This document shows positions 34,547-43,056 of a stretch of 64,000 bases of DNA, in pieces. The translations under genes and the position numbers were made by a program. This DNA comes from Thalassospira australica. Its GTDB lineage: Bacteria > Pseudomonadota > Alphaproteobacteria > Rhodospirillales > Thalassospiraceae. Below the pieces are notes generated by a model. The model ran no database searches. It saw nothing but the letters and a program-made list of their open reading frames with translations, and was not told the DNA's origin. The stretch is from positions 124,001-188,000 of the forward strand of contig NZ_JRJE01000003.1 of the NCBI RefSeq assembly GCF_000763295.1. The letters are read 5' to 3'. How positions within the stretch are numbered: the first letter of the stretch is position 1; every line of letters begins with the position of its first letter.

Positions 34547-34871
34547 GCGTTTGACATCCTGCCACGCGTGACTCGTACAAATGTGTGCAGCAGACCCCGC
34601 ACAACATCGCGCCCCACCTTATTCCCGACATCGAATAATGCACATTTTCTGAACACCCAAGGGTCTTCTTCTGCCGTTTTTTGGTTCATTTGGTGATGAT
34701 TGTTCAAAATATCGCACACCCCTCTTTACAGATTGTAGATTTGCTTCATCCTGTTAATCAGAACGAACCGGGATATCAGCGCAGGCACAGCACACAAGGA
34801 TTGCGCCGCAGGTCATCAGGGACTGTTGTCTGATATCGTTGGTTTATCGCGACATTGAGAACAAGGGGAGA

Positions 34872-36038
34872 ATGCTGGTGTCAGAGGCGGTTTTGGAGGA
34901 CGCGCATGAGGACGTGCACAAGACGCAACCTTGGAACAATCCAGATGCGGTTCCCTATATCCGCTTTGAGAATGTGACCAAGAAGTTCGGCGACTTCTAC
35001 GCCGTTGATGATGTTTCCCTTGATATCTATCGCCACGAACTTTTCGCCCTTTTGGGCGGATCGGGCTGCGGCAAGACGACATTGCTGCGGATGCTGGCCG
35101 GGTTTGAAGAGCCGACATCGGGTAAGATTTTCATTGATGGCGTCGATATGGCAGGTGTTCCGGCCTATGAACGCCCGACCAACATGATGTTCCAGTCCTA
35201 TGCACTTTTCCCGCATATGAGTGTTGAACAAAACGTTGCCTTCGGCCTTGTCCAGGATGGCGTTTCGCGCAGCGAGATCAAGCAGCAGGTGGCCGAGATG
35301 CTTGGCCTTGTTCAGATGAGCAAGTTCGCCAAGCGCAAACCCCATCAGCTTTCGGGTGGTCAGCGCCAACGTGTTGCGCTTGCCCGATCCTTGATCAAAC
35401 GGCCAAAGGTGCTGTTGCTTGATGAACCGCTTGGCGCACTGGACAAGAAACTGCGCGAACAGACACAGTTCGAACTGGTCAATATTCAGGAAAAAGTCGG
35501 CACCACATTTGTCATGGTGACCCACGATCAGGAAGAAGCCATGACCATGGCATCGCGCATTGCCGTGATGAATGAAGGAGTGATCAACCAGATCGGCACC
35601 CCGTTTGAGCTTTATGAATATCCCAACAGCCGCTATACCGCGAACTTCCTGGGTCAGGTCAATCTGATCGAAGGCGTTCTGGTTGATGACGATGAAAAAT
35701 ACGCCGTCATCAAATCCGAAGAAGCCGGGTGCGATATCTATATTGATCACGCCGTTCAGGGCCATCAGGGCATGACATTCTGGGCAGCGCTTCGCCCCGA
35801 ACGCCTGCGGATCACCAAGGAAGCCCCGGAAGAAAGCAAATACAACTGCGTTGCGGGCAAGGTCGAGGAGATCGGTTATCTTGGCGGGATTTCGACCTAT
35901 CACGTGCGCCTTGCAAGCGGGCTTCGCATCAAGGTCACAGAGCCGAACTCCACCCGCCAGATCGAGCCGCGCTACACGTGGGAAGACAATGTCTGGGTAT
36001 CGTGGGAGGCCGGGGCTGCTTCGGTTCTGAACAAATGA
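34872..36038 (+). CDS. potG: Polyamine ABC transporter ATP-binding protein
   Basis: ATPase of 388 residues, PotG/PotA family. Walker A GGSGCGKTT, signature LSGGQRQRVALARSL, Walker B LLLDEPLGALDKKLRE and the switch histidine in MVTHDQEEA are intact. A C-terminal TOBE domain (about 300-388) includes WAALRPERLRI. AAGGGGAGA directly precedes the ATG at 34872; GTG 34878 has better spacing and is an alternative. It overlaps potH by 4 nt. Confidence 0.93.
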   Translation: MLVSEAVLEDAHEDVHKTQPWNNPDAVPYIRFENVTKKFGDFYAVDDVSLDIYRHELFALLGGSGCGKTTLLRMLAGFEEPTSGKIFIDGVDMAGVPAYERPTNMMFQSYALFPHMSVEQNVAFGLVQDGVSRSEIKQQVAEMLGLVQMSKFAKRKPHQLSGGQRQRVALARSLIKRPKVLLLDEPLGALDKKLREQTQFELVNIQEKVGTTFVMVTHDQEEAMTMASRIAVMNEGVINQIGTPFELYEYPNSRYTANFLGQVNLIEGVLVDDDEKYAVIKSEEAGCDIYIDHAVQGHQGMTFWAALRPERLRITKEAPEESKYNCVAGKVEEIGYLGGISTYHVRLASGLRIKVTEPNSTRQIEPRYTWEDNVWVSWEAGAASVLNK

Positions 36039-36976
36039 GCAGTGACAAGCAAGAGCGTTCCCTTACCCTTAAACAACGTTTTGATCGCTGGATGATCAAA
36101 CATGGCCGGGTGCTTGTGATTGGCATCCCGTATTTCTGGCTGTTTTTATTCTTCCTTGTGCCGTTTCTGATCGTTCTCAAGATCAGCTTTTCCATGGCCG
36201 AATATGCGCAGCCGCCTTATACGCCGCTGTTTTCATGGATTGAAGAAGGCATCACCATCACGGTGAATTTCGGGAACTATCTGTTCCTTTTATCCGACAG
36301 CCTTTATGCCACGGCCTACCTTAATTCCATCCGGATTGCCGCGATATCGACCATCATCACGCTTTTGATCGGCTATCCGATGGCCTATGGCATTGCCCGG
36401 GCGCAAGGGTCGATGCGCAGTGTGCTTTTGATGATGGTGATTTTGCCGTTCTGGACCAGTTTTCTGATCCGTGTCTATGCCTGGATCGGCATTCTGGACC
36501 GCGAAGGCCTGATCAATGCATTTTTGCTGTGGACCGGGATTATTTCCGAACCGCTGATCATGCGCCAGACCGAATTCGCCGTCTATGTCGGCATTGTTTA
36601 CACCTATTTGCCGTTCATGATCCTGCCGCTGTATTCGACGCTGGAAAAGATGGATGTCAGTCTTGTGGAAGCCGCCCTTGATCTTGGTTGCAAGCCCTGG
36701 CAGGCCTTTGCCAAGGTGACATTGCCGCTGTCGATGCCCGGCATTCTGGCCGGATCGCTTTTGGTGTTCATTCCCGCCGTCGGTGAATTTGTCATCCCGG
36801 AACTTCTGGGCGGTCCGAATACATTGATGATCGGACGCACGCTTTGGAATGAATTCTTTGCCAACCGTGACTGGCCAATTGCATCGGCAGTGGCGATTGC
36901 GATGCTGATCTTCCTTGTCGTGCCGATCATGTGGTTCCAGCATATCCAGACCAAACAGGAGGAAGGCCAGCAATGA
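36035..36976 (+). CDS. potH: Polyamine ABC transporter permease PotH
   Basis: Permease of 313 residues with six membrane spans; the first is IPYFWLFLFFLVPFLIVLK after a 30-residue cytoplasmic tail. It contains the coupling loop VEAALDLGCKPWQAFAKVTLP. The start at 36035 overlaps the potG stop (ATGA), and its own stop overlaps potI in the same way. It pairs with PotI to form the channel. Confidence 0.92.
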   Translation: MSSDKQERSLTLKQRFDRWMIKHGRVLVIGIPYFWLFLFFLVPFLIVLKISFSMAEYAQPPYTPLFSWIEEGITITVNFGNYLFLLSDSLYATAYLNSIRIAAISTIITLLIGYPMAYGIARAQGSMRSVLLMMVILPFWTSFLIRVYAWIGILDREGLINAFLLWTGIISEPLIMRQTEFAVYVGIVYTYLPFMILPLYSTLEKMDVSLVEAALDLGCKPWQAFAKVTLPLSMPGILAGSLLVFIPAVGEFVIPELLGGPNTLMIGRTLWNEFFANRDWPIASAVAIAMLIFLVVPIMWFQHIQTKQEEGQQ

Positions 36977-37812
36977 GCAACAAACGGTCAACCTTCCTGA
37001 TTTCCGCCCTGGTGTTCGGCTTTGCGTTTTTGTATGTGCCGATCCTGCTTGTCATCATCTATTCGTTTAACGAAGGCAAACTGGTGACCGTCTGGGCGGG
37101 TTTTTCGACCAAATGGTATGTGTCGCTGTTTTCTAATGACGGCATGATTGATGCCGCCTGGAACAGCCTGCGCATCGGGGTGATGTCGGCAACATTGGCA
37201 CTGGCCCTTGGTACGCCCGCAGGGCTTGTGATGTCACGCTTTGGCCGATTTAAGGGACGCACCCTGTTTTCGGGGATGATTGCCGCCCCGCTTGTGATGC
37301 CCGAAGTCATTACCGGTCTGTCGTTACTGTTGCTGTTTGTGACGCTGGAGCAAATGATCGGCTGGCCTGCCGGACGCGGGCTTTCGACCATCACGATTGC
37401 GCATACAACATTCTGCGCGGCCTATGTCGCGGTTGTCGTGCAATCGCGCCTGTCGGGGATGGATACCTCGGTCGAGGAAGCGGCAATGGATCTGGGGGCA
37501 AAGCCCGCCAAGATCTTCTTTGTCATCACGCTTCCGATGATCCTGCCCGCACTGCTGGCCGGGTGGCTTTTGTCCTTTACCCTGTCGCTTGATGATCTTG
37601 TGATTGCAAGCTTTGTCGCCGGTCCGGGGTCAACGACCCTTCCGATGAAGGTATTCTCGTCGGTGCGCCTTGGCGTATCGCCGGAAATCAATGCGTTGGC
37701 GACCCTGATCATCCTGACGGTATCGGTGATGATCATCATCGCCAGCCTGATGATCCTGCGATCCGAGCGGATGCGCAGCCGGGCCGCAGCCGGGACAGAG
37801 CCGCAACCGTAG
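36973..37812 (+). CDS. potI: Polyamine ABC transporter permease PotI
   Basis: Second permease, 279 residues, six spans. Family markers are FLYVPILLVIIYSFNEGK near the N-terminus and the EEAAMDLGAKPAKIFFVITLP coupling loop. ATGA overlap with potH. It ends the potGHI transcript at a strong bidirectional terminator. Confidence 0.92.
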   Translation: MSNKRSTFLISALVFGFAFLYVPILLVIIYSFNEGKLVTVWAGFSTKWYVSLFSNDGMIDAAWNSLRIGVMSATLALALGTPAGLVMSRFGRFKGRTLFSGMIAAPLVMPEVITGLSLLLLFVTLEQMIGWPAGRGLSTITIAHTTFCAAYVAVVVQSRLSGMDTSVEEAAMDLGAKPAKIFFVITLPMILPALLAGWLLSFTLSLDDLVIASFVAGPGSTTLPMKVFSSVRLGVSPEINALATLIILTVSVMIIIASLMILRSERMRSRAAAGTEPQP

Positions 37813-37834
37813 ACAGACACCAAGCATCGCAAAA

Positions 37835-37873
37835 CGAAAACAGCGCCGGACATTCCATCCGGCGCTGTTTTCG
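37835..37873. terminator. Bidirectional terminator between potI and the TetR gene
   Basis: A 16-bp perfect stem with arms CGAAAACAGCGCCGGA (37835-37850) and TCCGGCGCTGTTTTCG (37858-37873), T-rich on both sides. It serves the convergent potI and TetR transcripts. Confidence 0.85.
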
Positions 37874-37908
37874 TTTGTCGGCGAAAGACTGTGATTGTCG
37901 ATTTGACC

Positions 37909-38619
37909 TTAGCAGTTACCTTCGGCGGCACGACGCATCATTTCCCGGCATTTCATGCCCGGGGCTGAGACCTGCCAATAGGATACCACGGCTTCTTCGG
38001 CGGCTTCTTCGAAATCAACGATCAGATTGTTGAGCGCGTTCTGCTCCATGAGCTTTTTCACGCGGTCGGGCAACTGTGACATTTGCCAAAGACCAAGCAC
38101 CAGCGCATAGGAAGAGCGCATCAGCTTGCTGGCATCGTCGGGTGTGATTTCATAAAGCTCGGCCAGGGCATCGGCGGTTCGTTTGACCATGGATGCCAGA
38201 AAACGTCGCTGATTAACGACCAGCTCATCATCCGAACCGGATTCCAGAACACCTTGCGAGAGCGACGCGAGGTAAAGGAATTTCTCGTTCTTGACCAGAT
38301 ATTGCACAAACTGGCGGGCCACACGGGTTGAATCCCGTTCTTCGGGCCGACGCAGGGCTTCCTGATCGATAATGTCGAGATTGTTCTCAAACCAGCCTTT
38401 CTGAAAGTGGCGCAGCACTTCGAGAAATAATGCTTCCTTGCTTGAGAAATAAAGATAGAGCGTGCCTTTTGCCAGATTGGCCTTGCGTGCGACTTCGGCG
38501 GCTGATGGCAAAGTTCCATCGCCTTCCAGATACAGTTCTCTTGCAGCATCCAGAATATCGGCGCGACGTTGTAGTTTCTGCTCATGACTTCGAGCGCGAA
38601 CAAGATTGTCTTGTTCCAT
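37909..38619 (-). CDS. TetR-family transcriptional regulator
   Basis: Regulator of 236 residues. The helix-turn-helix lies at about 18-65 (RRADILDAARELYLEG, PSAAEVARKANLAKGTLYLYF, KEALFLEVL), followed by an all-helical ligand domain. It is convergent with potFGHI and has no divergent partner, so its target cannot be inferred from position. The C-terminal end (GMKCREMMRRAAEGNC) has two cysteines. Confidence 0.88.
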   Translation of the reverse strand: MEQDNLVRARSHEQKLQRRADILDAARELYLEGDGTLPSAAEVARKANLAKGTLYLYFSSKEALFLEVLRHFQKGWFENNLDIIDQEALRRPEERDSTRVARQFVQYLVKNEKFLYLASLSQGVLESGSDDELVVNQRRFLASMVKRTADALAELYEITPDDASKLMRSSYALVLGLWQMSQLPDRVKKLMEQNALNNLIVDFEEAAEEAVVSYWQVSAPGMKCREMMRRAAEGNC

Positions 38620-38863
38620 TTGATTATATTCCCCCAGCGTTTTTCCCCGGGCATATTATTGCATTTTAATTCACCTAAAAGTCAAACTGCGGGGTTGGAA
38701 TAAATGGACAAAATTCATGAAGCATTGAAATTTCATGGATTTTTCCACCTGAATGCCAGAGCCTTTAGATGAATTGCGGTCACATAAGATCAACCACAGT
38801 ATAGCAAATTGATCAATTTTCGTAAAATCGTACAGTTTTTGGGCCGATTCGCGCACCCGGTGG

Positions 38864-39322
38864 TCAGACCGGAAGTTCTGTTGTGCGTTTGACTTCGCGC
38901 AGCGTGATGACGGTCTGAACCCGTTCAACGCCGGGCAGTTGGGTCAGAACTTCGCTGTGGATGCGTTCATAATCTGCTGTGTCGCTATACACGACATGCA
39001 CCAAATAGTCGCTTTGCCCGGCCAGCAAATAACATTCGACAACTTCCGGAACCTTTTGAATTTCCTTTTCAAAAGTTTCCAGTGCTTCGCGGGTTTGACG
39101 GGTAATTGCAATATTTACGAATGCGTTGCCCGGCTTGCCGATCCGTGCCGGATTGAGAAGCATGGTGTAATGATCGATAAAGCCTGCCTCTTCGAGAAGC
39201 CTCACACGGCGCAAACAGGCAGAGGCCGAAAGGTTCACCTTTTCAGCCAGTTCCGCATTGCTGATACGGCCATCTTTCTGCAGCAAACGCAGAATCATCC
39301 GATCACGTTCGTCCATCTCCAT
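38864..39322 (-). CDS. Lrp/AsnC-family regulator of alanine dehydrogenase
   Basis: Leucine-responsive-type regulator of 152 residues. It has an N-terminal winged helix (DERDRMILRLLQKDGRISNAELAEKVNLS) quoted here as its two parts, DERDRMILRLL and ISNAELAEKVNLSASAC, and a RAM ligand domain with ECYLLAGQSDYLVHVV. GGAGG lies 9 nt before ATG 39322, so the much longer open frame is not used. It is divergent from ald, the standard arrangement for AldR-type activators responding to alanine. Confidence 0.9.
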   Translation of the reverse strand: MEMDERDRMILRLLQKDGRISNAELAEKVNLSASACLRRVRLLEEAGFIDHYTMLLNPARIGKPGNAFVNIAITRQTREALETFEKEIQKVPEVVECYLLAGQSDYLVHVVYSDTADYERIHSEVLTQLPGVERVQTVITLREVKRTTELPV

Positions 39323-39526
39323 TCGCACAATCCTCCGACTTAAGCTATGTTCTGTTGAATTATCTAGCAATGATACCACTAAAACCCTCTTGAATTGAAG
39401 ATTAATTGCCCAATTTTTAGGGTATAATTCAAAAAAATGATAAAAGAGGCATATACTGCCCGGGAATCCCCGGAAACGCCGCGGAGAGACCCCGATTGCC
39501 ACTGTTTATTGTCGGGAGGAAACGAC
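39323..39526. promoter_or_regulatory. lrp-ald divergent promoter region
   Basis: AT-rich 204-nt gap. An extended -10-like GGGTATAAT (TATAAT at 39423-39428) reads towards ald, leaving a leader of roughly 95 nt. Lrp proteins bind degenerate AT-rich arrays, which fits this composition, but no single site can be defined. Confidence 0.5.
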
Positions 39527-40642
39527 ATGCTGATTGGTGTTCCAAAGGAAATCAAAAACCATGAATACCGCGTCGGACTGACGCCAAGCTCGGTTCGCGA
39601 ACTTGTAGAACACGGCCACAAGGTTCAGGTCGAAACCATGGCCGGTTCGGGCGTTGGCTTTGCCGATGAGGATTATGTTGCGGCAGGTGCCAGCATCGCC
39701 GCGAACGCATCAGATATCTTTGCCACTGCGGAAATGATCATCAAGGTCAAGGAACCGCAAAAAGTCGAATACGAACAACTCCGTCCCGGCCAGTTGCTGT
39801 TTACCTATTTGCATCTGGCCCCGGACCCGGACCAGACCGCAGGTCTTGTCAAATCCGGTGCGACGGCAATTGCCTATGAGACGGTTACCGATCGCAATGG
39901 TGGCCTGCCGCTGTTGGCGCCCATGTCGGAAGTGGCCGGACGCATGGCCCCGCAGGTTGGTGCGAGCGCCCTTCAAAAAGCCAATGGCGGACGCGGCATG
40001 TTGCTGGGTGGCGTGCCCGGCGTAGCCCCGGCCAAGGTCATTGTCATTGGCGGCGGGGTTGTTGGCACCAACGCCGCACGGATTGCTGCGGGGATGGGCG
40101 CGGATGTGACGATCCTTGATAAAAACGTCAAACGCCTGACGTATCTTGATGATCTGTTTGGCCCACGTATCAAGACCCAATATGCCACCATCGATGACAC
40201 CGAAGCACTGGTCTATGAGGCCGACATGGTGGTTGGTGCGGTGCTTGTGCCCGGCGCAGCAGCACCCAAGCTGATCCGCAAAGAACAGCTTTCGCGCATG
40301 AAACCCGGATCGGTGATTGTCGATGTGGCGATTGATCAGGGCGGATGTTTTGAAACATCCAAGGCAACCACCCATGCCGACCCGATTTATATCGTTGATG
40401 ATGTTGTGCATTACTGTGTGGCGAACATGCCTGGTGCAGTTGCCCGTACATCAACCTTTGCGCTGAATAATGCCACCCTGCCCTTTGCGCTTGCCCTGGC
40501 CAACAAGGGGTGGAAACAGGCGTGCAAGGATGATCCGCATCTGGCCGAGGGCCTCAATGTTCATGACGGCAAGGTCACCTATAAGGCCGTTGCCGATGCG
40601 CTTGGCTATGACCATTTGCCAATCGAAAAAGCCTTGGCCTGA
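39527..40642 (+). CDS. ald: Alanine dehydrogenase
   Basis: NAD-dependent oxidative deamination of L-alanine to pyruvate and ammonia, 371 residues, the usual length. The N-terminal [20 protein letters not shown], the catalytic lysine and histidine regions ([15 protein letters not shown]), and the NAD-binding [20 protein letters not shown] are all present. GGGAGGAAAC lies 5 nt before ATG 39527; an upstream open extension is ignored. Expected to be controlled by the divergent Lrp protein and to feed carbon and nitrogen from alanine. Confidence 0.96.
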   Translation: MLIGVPKEIKNHEYRVGLTPSSVRELVEHGHKVQVETMAGSGVGFADEDYVAAGASIAANASDIFATAEMIIKVKEPQKVEYEQLRPGQLLFTYLHLAPDPDQTAGLVKSGATAIAYETVTDRNGGLPLLAPMSEVAGRMAPQVGASALQKANGGRGMLLGGVPGVAPAKVIVIGGGVVGTNAARIAAGMGADVTILDKNVKRLTYLDDLFGPRIKTQYATIDDTEALVYEADMVVGAVLVPGAAAPKLIRKEQLSRMKPGSVIVDVAIDQGGCFETSKATTHADPIYIVDDVVHYCVANMPGAVARTSTFALNNATLPFALALANKGWKQACKDDPHLAEGLNVHDGKVTYKAVADALGYDHLPIEKALA

Positions 40643-40662
40643 ACATCGCCAACATACAACCA

Positions 40663-40690
40663 AAAATGGGCGCCATCAGGCGCCCATTTT
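40663..40690. terminator. Bidirectional terminator between ald and ilvD
   Basis: AAAATGGGCGCC / GGCGCCCATTTT perfect stem with a 4-nt loop, T-rich on each strand. Confidence 0.85.
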
Positions 40691-40708
40691 CGTCATGTTC
40701 GATTTGGA

Positions 40709-42562
40709 TCAGAATTCGACCTGCGTTACATCGCGGACCGCGCCCTGATCGGCACTGGTTGCCATGGCGGCATAAGCGCGAAGGGCCGTTGTGACCTTAC
40801 GCTTGCGCGGCTTGGCCGGACGCCATGCTTCGGGGCCTTTGGCCTCCATTGCCTTGCGACGGGCTGCAAGCTCTGCATCATCGATGGCAATTTTGATCGT
40901 GCGGTTGGGGATATCGATTTCGATGGTATCACCCGGCTCGACCAAAGCGATATCACCACCAGCCGCAGCTTCGGGTGATACGTGACCGATCGAAAGACCC
41001 GATGTCCCGCCCGAGAAGCGGCCATCGGTGATCAGTGCACAGGCCTTGCCCAGCCCCATCGATTTCAGGTAGCTGGTCGGATACAGCATTTCCTGCATCC
41101 CCGGACCGCCTTTCGGGCCTTCGTAACGGATGACAACAACGTCGCCTTCCTTGACCTCGCCGCCCAGAACCTTGGCAACCGCTTCGTCCTGACTTTCGCA
41201 GATCACGGCCGGGCCGGTGAATTTCAGGATGCTTTCATCCACACCGCCGGTTTTGACCACACAGCCATTAGCCGCCAAATTGCCAAACAGGACCGCAAGA
41301 CCGCCATCTTTGCTATAGGCGTGTTCGACATCCCGTATGCAGCCTTCTTTTTCATCAAGATCAAGCTCATCCCAATAGCGTTCCTGACTGAACGCGGTCT
41401 GGGACGGTACGCCGCCGGGCATCGCACGGAAGAACTTCTGGACAGCTTCGTTGGTGGTGCGTTTGATGTCCCATTTTTCAAGGGCATCGGCCATGGTTTT
41501 GGCATGCACGGTCGAAACATCGGTGTGCAGCAGGCCTGCACGATCAAGTTCACCAAGGATACGCATGATACCACCGGCACGATGGACGTCTTCCATGTGG
41601 AACATCGGATGGTTCGGCGCAACTTTGGAAAGATACGGGATCTTGCGCGACAGGCGGTCCATATCAGTCATGGTGAAGTCGACTTCGGCTTCCTTGGCAA
41701 TCGCCAGCAGGTGCAAGACCGTGTTGGTCGAGCCGCCCATGGCAATATCAAGCGCCATGGCGTTTTCAAACGCCTCAAAGGTTGCGATACCACGCGGGGT
41801 CGCGCCAATGTCTTCTTCTTCGTAATAACGACGCGCCAGCTTGACCGAGGTACGGGCTGCTTCAAGGAACAGTTCCTTACGCGCACCGTGGGTCGCCAGA
41901 ACCGAACCATTGCCCGGAAGGGCCAGACCAAGTGCCTCTGCGAGACAGTTCATCGAGTTGGCCGTAAACATGCCAGAGCAAGACCCACAGGTCGGGCAGG
42001 CAGAACGTTCGACTTCAAGGACCTGTTCGTCAGAAACGTTCGGGTCAGCGGCCTGAACCATGGCATCAACCAGATCAAGGTGATGTTCCTTGCCTTCGAT
42101 GGTGACCTTGCCGGCCTCCATCGGGCCACCGGAGACAAACACGCACGGAACGTTAAGGCGCATGGCAGCCATCAGCATGCCGGGCGTGATCTTGTCACAG
42201 TTGGAAATGCAGACCATTGCATCGGCACAATGGGCATTGACCATATATTCAACGGAATCGGCAATGATTTCACGCGACGGCAGGCTGTAGAGCATACCGT
42301 CGTGGCCCATGGCGATACCGTCATCAACGGCGATGGTGTTGAATTCCTTGGCGACACCGCCAGATGCCTCGATCTCGCGGGCGACCATCTGACCAAGGTC
42401 CTTGAGGTGGACGTGGCCGGGCACGAACTGGGTGAAGCTGTTAACGACCGCAATGATCGGCTTGTCAAAATCTTCGTCTGTCATGCCAGTGGCGCGCCAA
42501 AGGCCGCGCGCACCAGCCATGTTGCGGCCATGTGTTGTTGTACGGGACCGATATTCCGGCAT
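40709..42562 (-). CDS. ilvD: Dihydroxy-acid dehydratase
   Basis: Fourth step of valine/isoleucine synthesis: converts dihydroxy-isovalerate and dihydroxy-methylvalerate to 2-oxo acids. 617 residues, the E. coli-type length. [31 protein letters not shown] (Cys122) and [19 protein letters not shown] supply the iron-sulfur ligands and follow the enterobacterial [4Fe-4S]-type sequence closely. It is transcribed alone. A plausible promoter lies about 90 nt upstream on the minus strand (GTCAAA, 17 nt, TAGAAC). No leader peptide or attenuator was recognised. Confidence 0.96.
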   Translation of the reverse strand: MPEYRSRTTTHGRNMAGARGLWRATGMTDEDFDKPIIAVVNSFTQFVPGHVHLKDLGQMVAREIEASGGVAKEFNTIAVDDGIAMGHDGMLYSLPSREIIADSVEYMVNAHCADAMVCISNCDKITPGMLMAAMRLNVPCVFVSGGPMEAGKVTIEGKEHHLDLVDAMVQAADPNVSDEQVLEVERSACPTCGSCSGMFTANSMNCLAEALGLALPGNGSVLATHGARKELFLEAARTSVKLARRYYEEEDIGATPRGIATFEAFENAMALDIAMGGSTNTVLHLLAIAKEAEVDFTMTDMDRLSRKIPYLSKVAPNHPMFHMEDVHRAGGIMRILGELDRAGLLHTDVSTVHAKTMADALEKWDIKRTTNEAVQKFFRAMPGGVPSQTAFSQERYWDELDLDEKEGCIRDVEHAYSKDGGLAVLFGNLAANGCVVKTGGVDESILKFTGPAVICESQDEAVAKVLGGEVKEGDVVVIRYEGPKGGPGMQEMLYPTSYLKSMGLGKACALITDGRFSGGTSGLSIGHVSPEAAAGGDIALVEPGDTIEIDIPNRTIKIAIDDAELAARRKAMEAKGPEAWRPAKPRKRKVTTALRAYAAMATSADQGAVRDVTQVEF

Positions 42563-42904
42563 GGAAGGAACCTCTCTTACTTCGCGGTGTGCGTTTCTTT
42601 CAGGCGAAGGCCCACGGGCCTGACCCTACTTATATGGGTGCGTTCTAGCACAGTATTCGCGCAGTTTGACAGTTTTTTGCCTGAAAATTTCGCCAAATTC
42701 CGTCAATGGGTACGATTGCTACGCGGCATTGTTTTTTACAACGATGCTCTCCCCTTGGAATTTGCATGAAAATCACATTGTGCCAGTCAAAAGGTGTGTT
42801 TTTGTGACAGAGGTCACATGTTTTTGCGCCCTGTCCCGTCGGACCTACTCCAAATACCCAAAAACCTATCCCATTGCATAGGCGACTGCTAACCAAACAC
42901 TACA

Positions 42905-42988
42905 TATTCTATGGGTGATTATCGCCGCCAGGCGATTCTCCCACTCCCATTCTCGCCCCGGACCGGTCGAAGGTTCGGGGCTTTTTTT
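42905..42988 (+). ncRNA. Candidate short terminated RNA upstream of the SPINDLY gene
   Basis: A small hairpin ATCGCC-GCCA-GGCGAT (42921-42936), a C-rich single-stranded linker (TCTCCCACTCCCATTC), then a terminator with arms GCCCCG (42955-42960) and CGGGGC (42976-42981) and seven T residues. No open frame upstream on this strand uses the terminator, so it ends either a short independent RNA or the leader of the gene at 43057. The rest of 42563-43056 has no gene. Promoter boxes are not clear. Confidence 0.4.
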
Positions 42989-43056
42989 GTCTGAATTTTC
43001 TGAACTTATCACGCCAAACGCAACTGGATGCTTTAAAGGATCTGCCGAACCCTTTA

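Noticed and set aside
38671-38928. Small minus-strand frame between the TetR and Lrp genes
   Set aside because: Overlaps the lrp end, no ribosome-binding site and chance-like composition.
40982-42769. Long plus-strand frame opposite ilvD
   Set aside because: Antisense shadow; ilvD is unmistakable on the minus strand.
42860-42990. tRNA-like segment ahead of the SPINDLY gene
   Set aside because: No cloverleaf can be drawn; it is better explained as a hairpin, linker and terminator.
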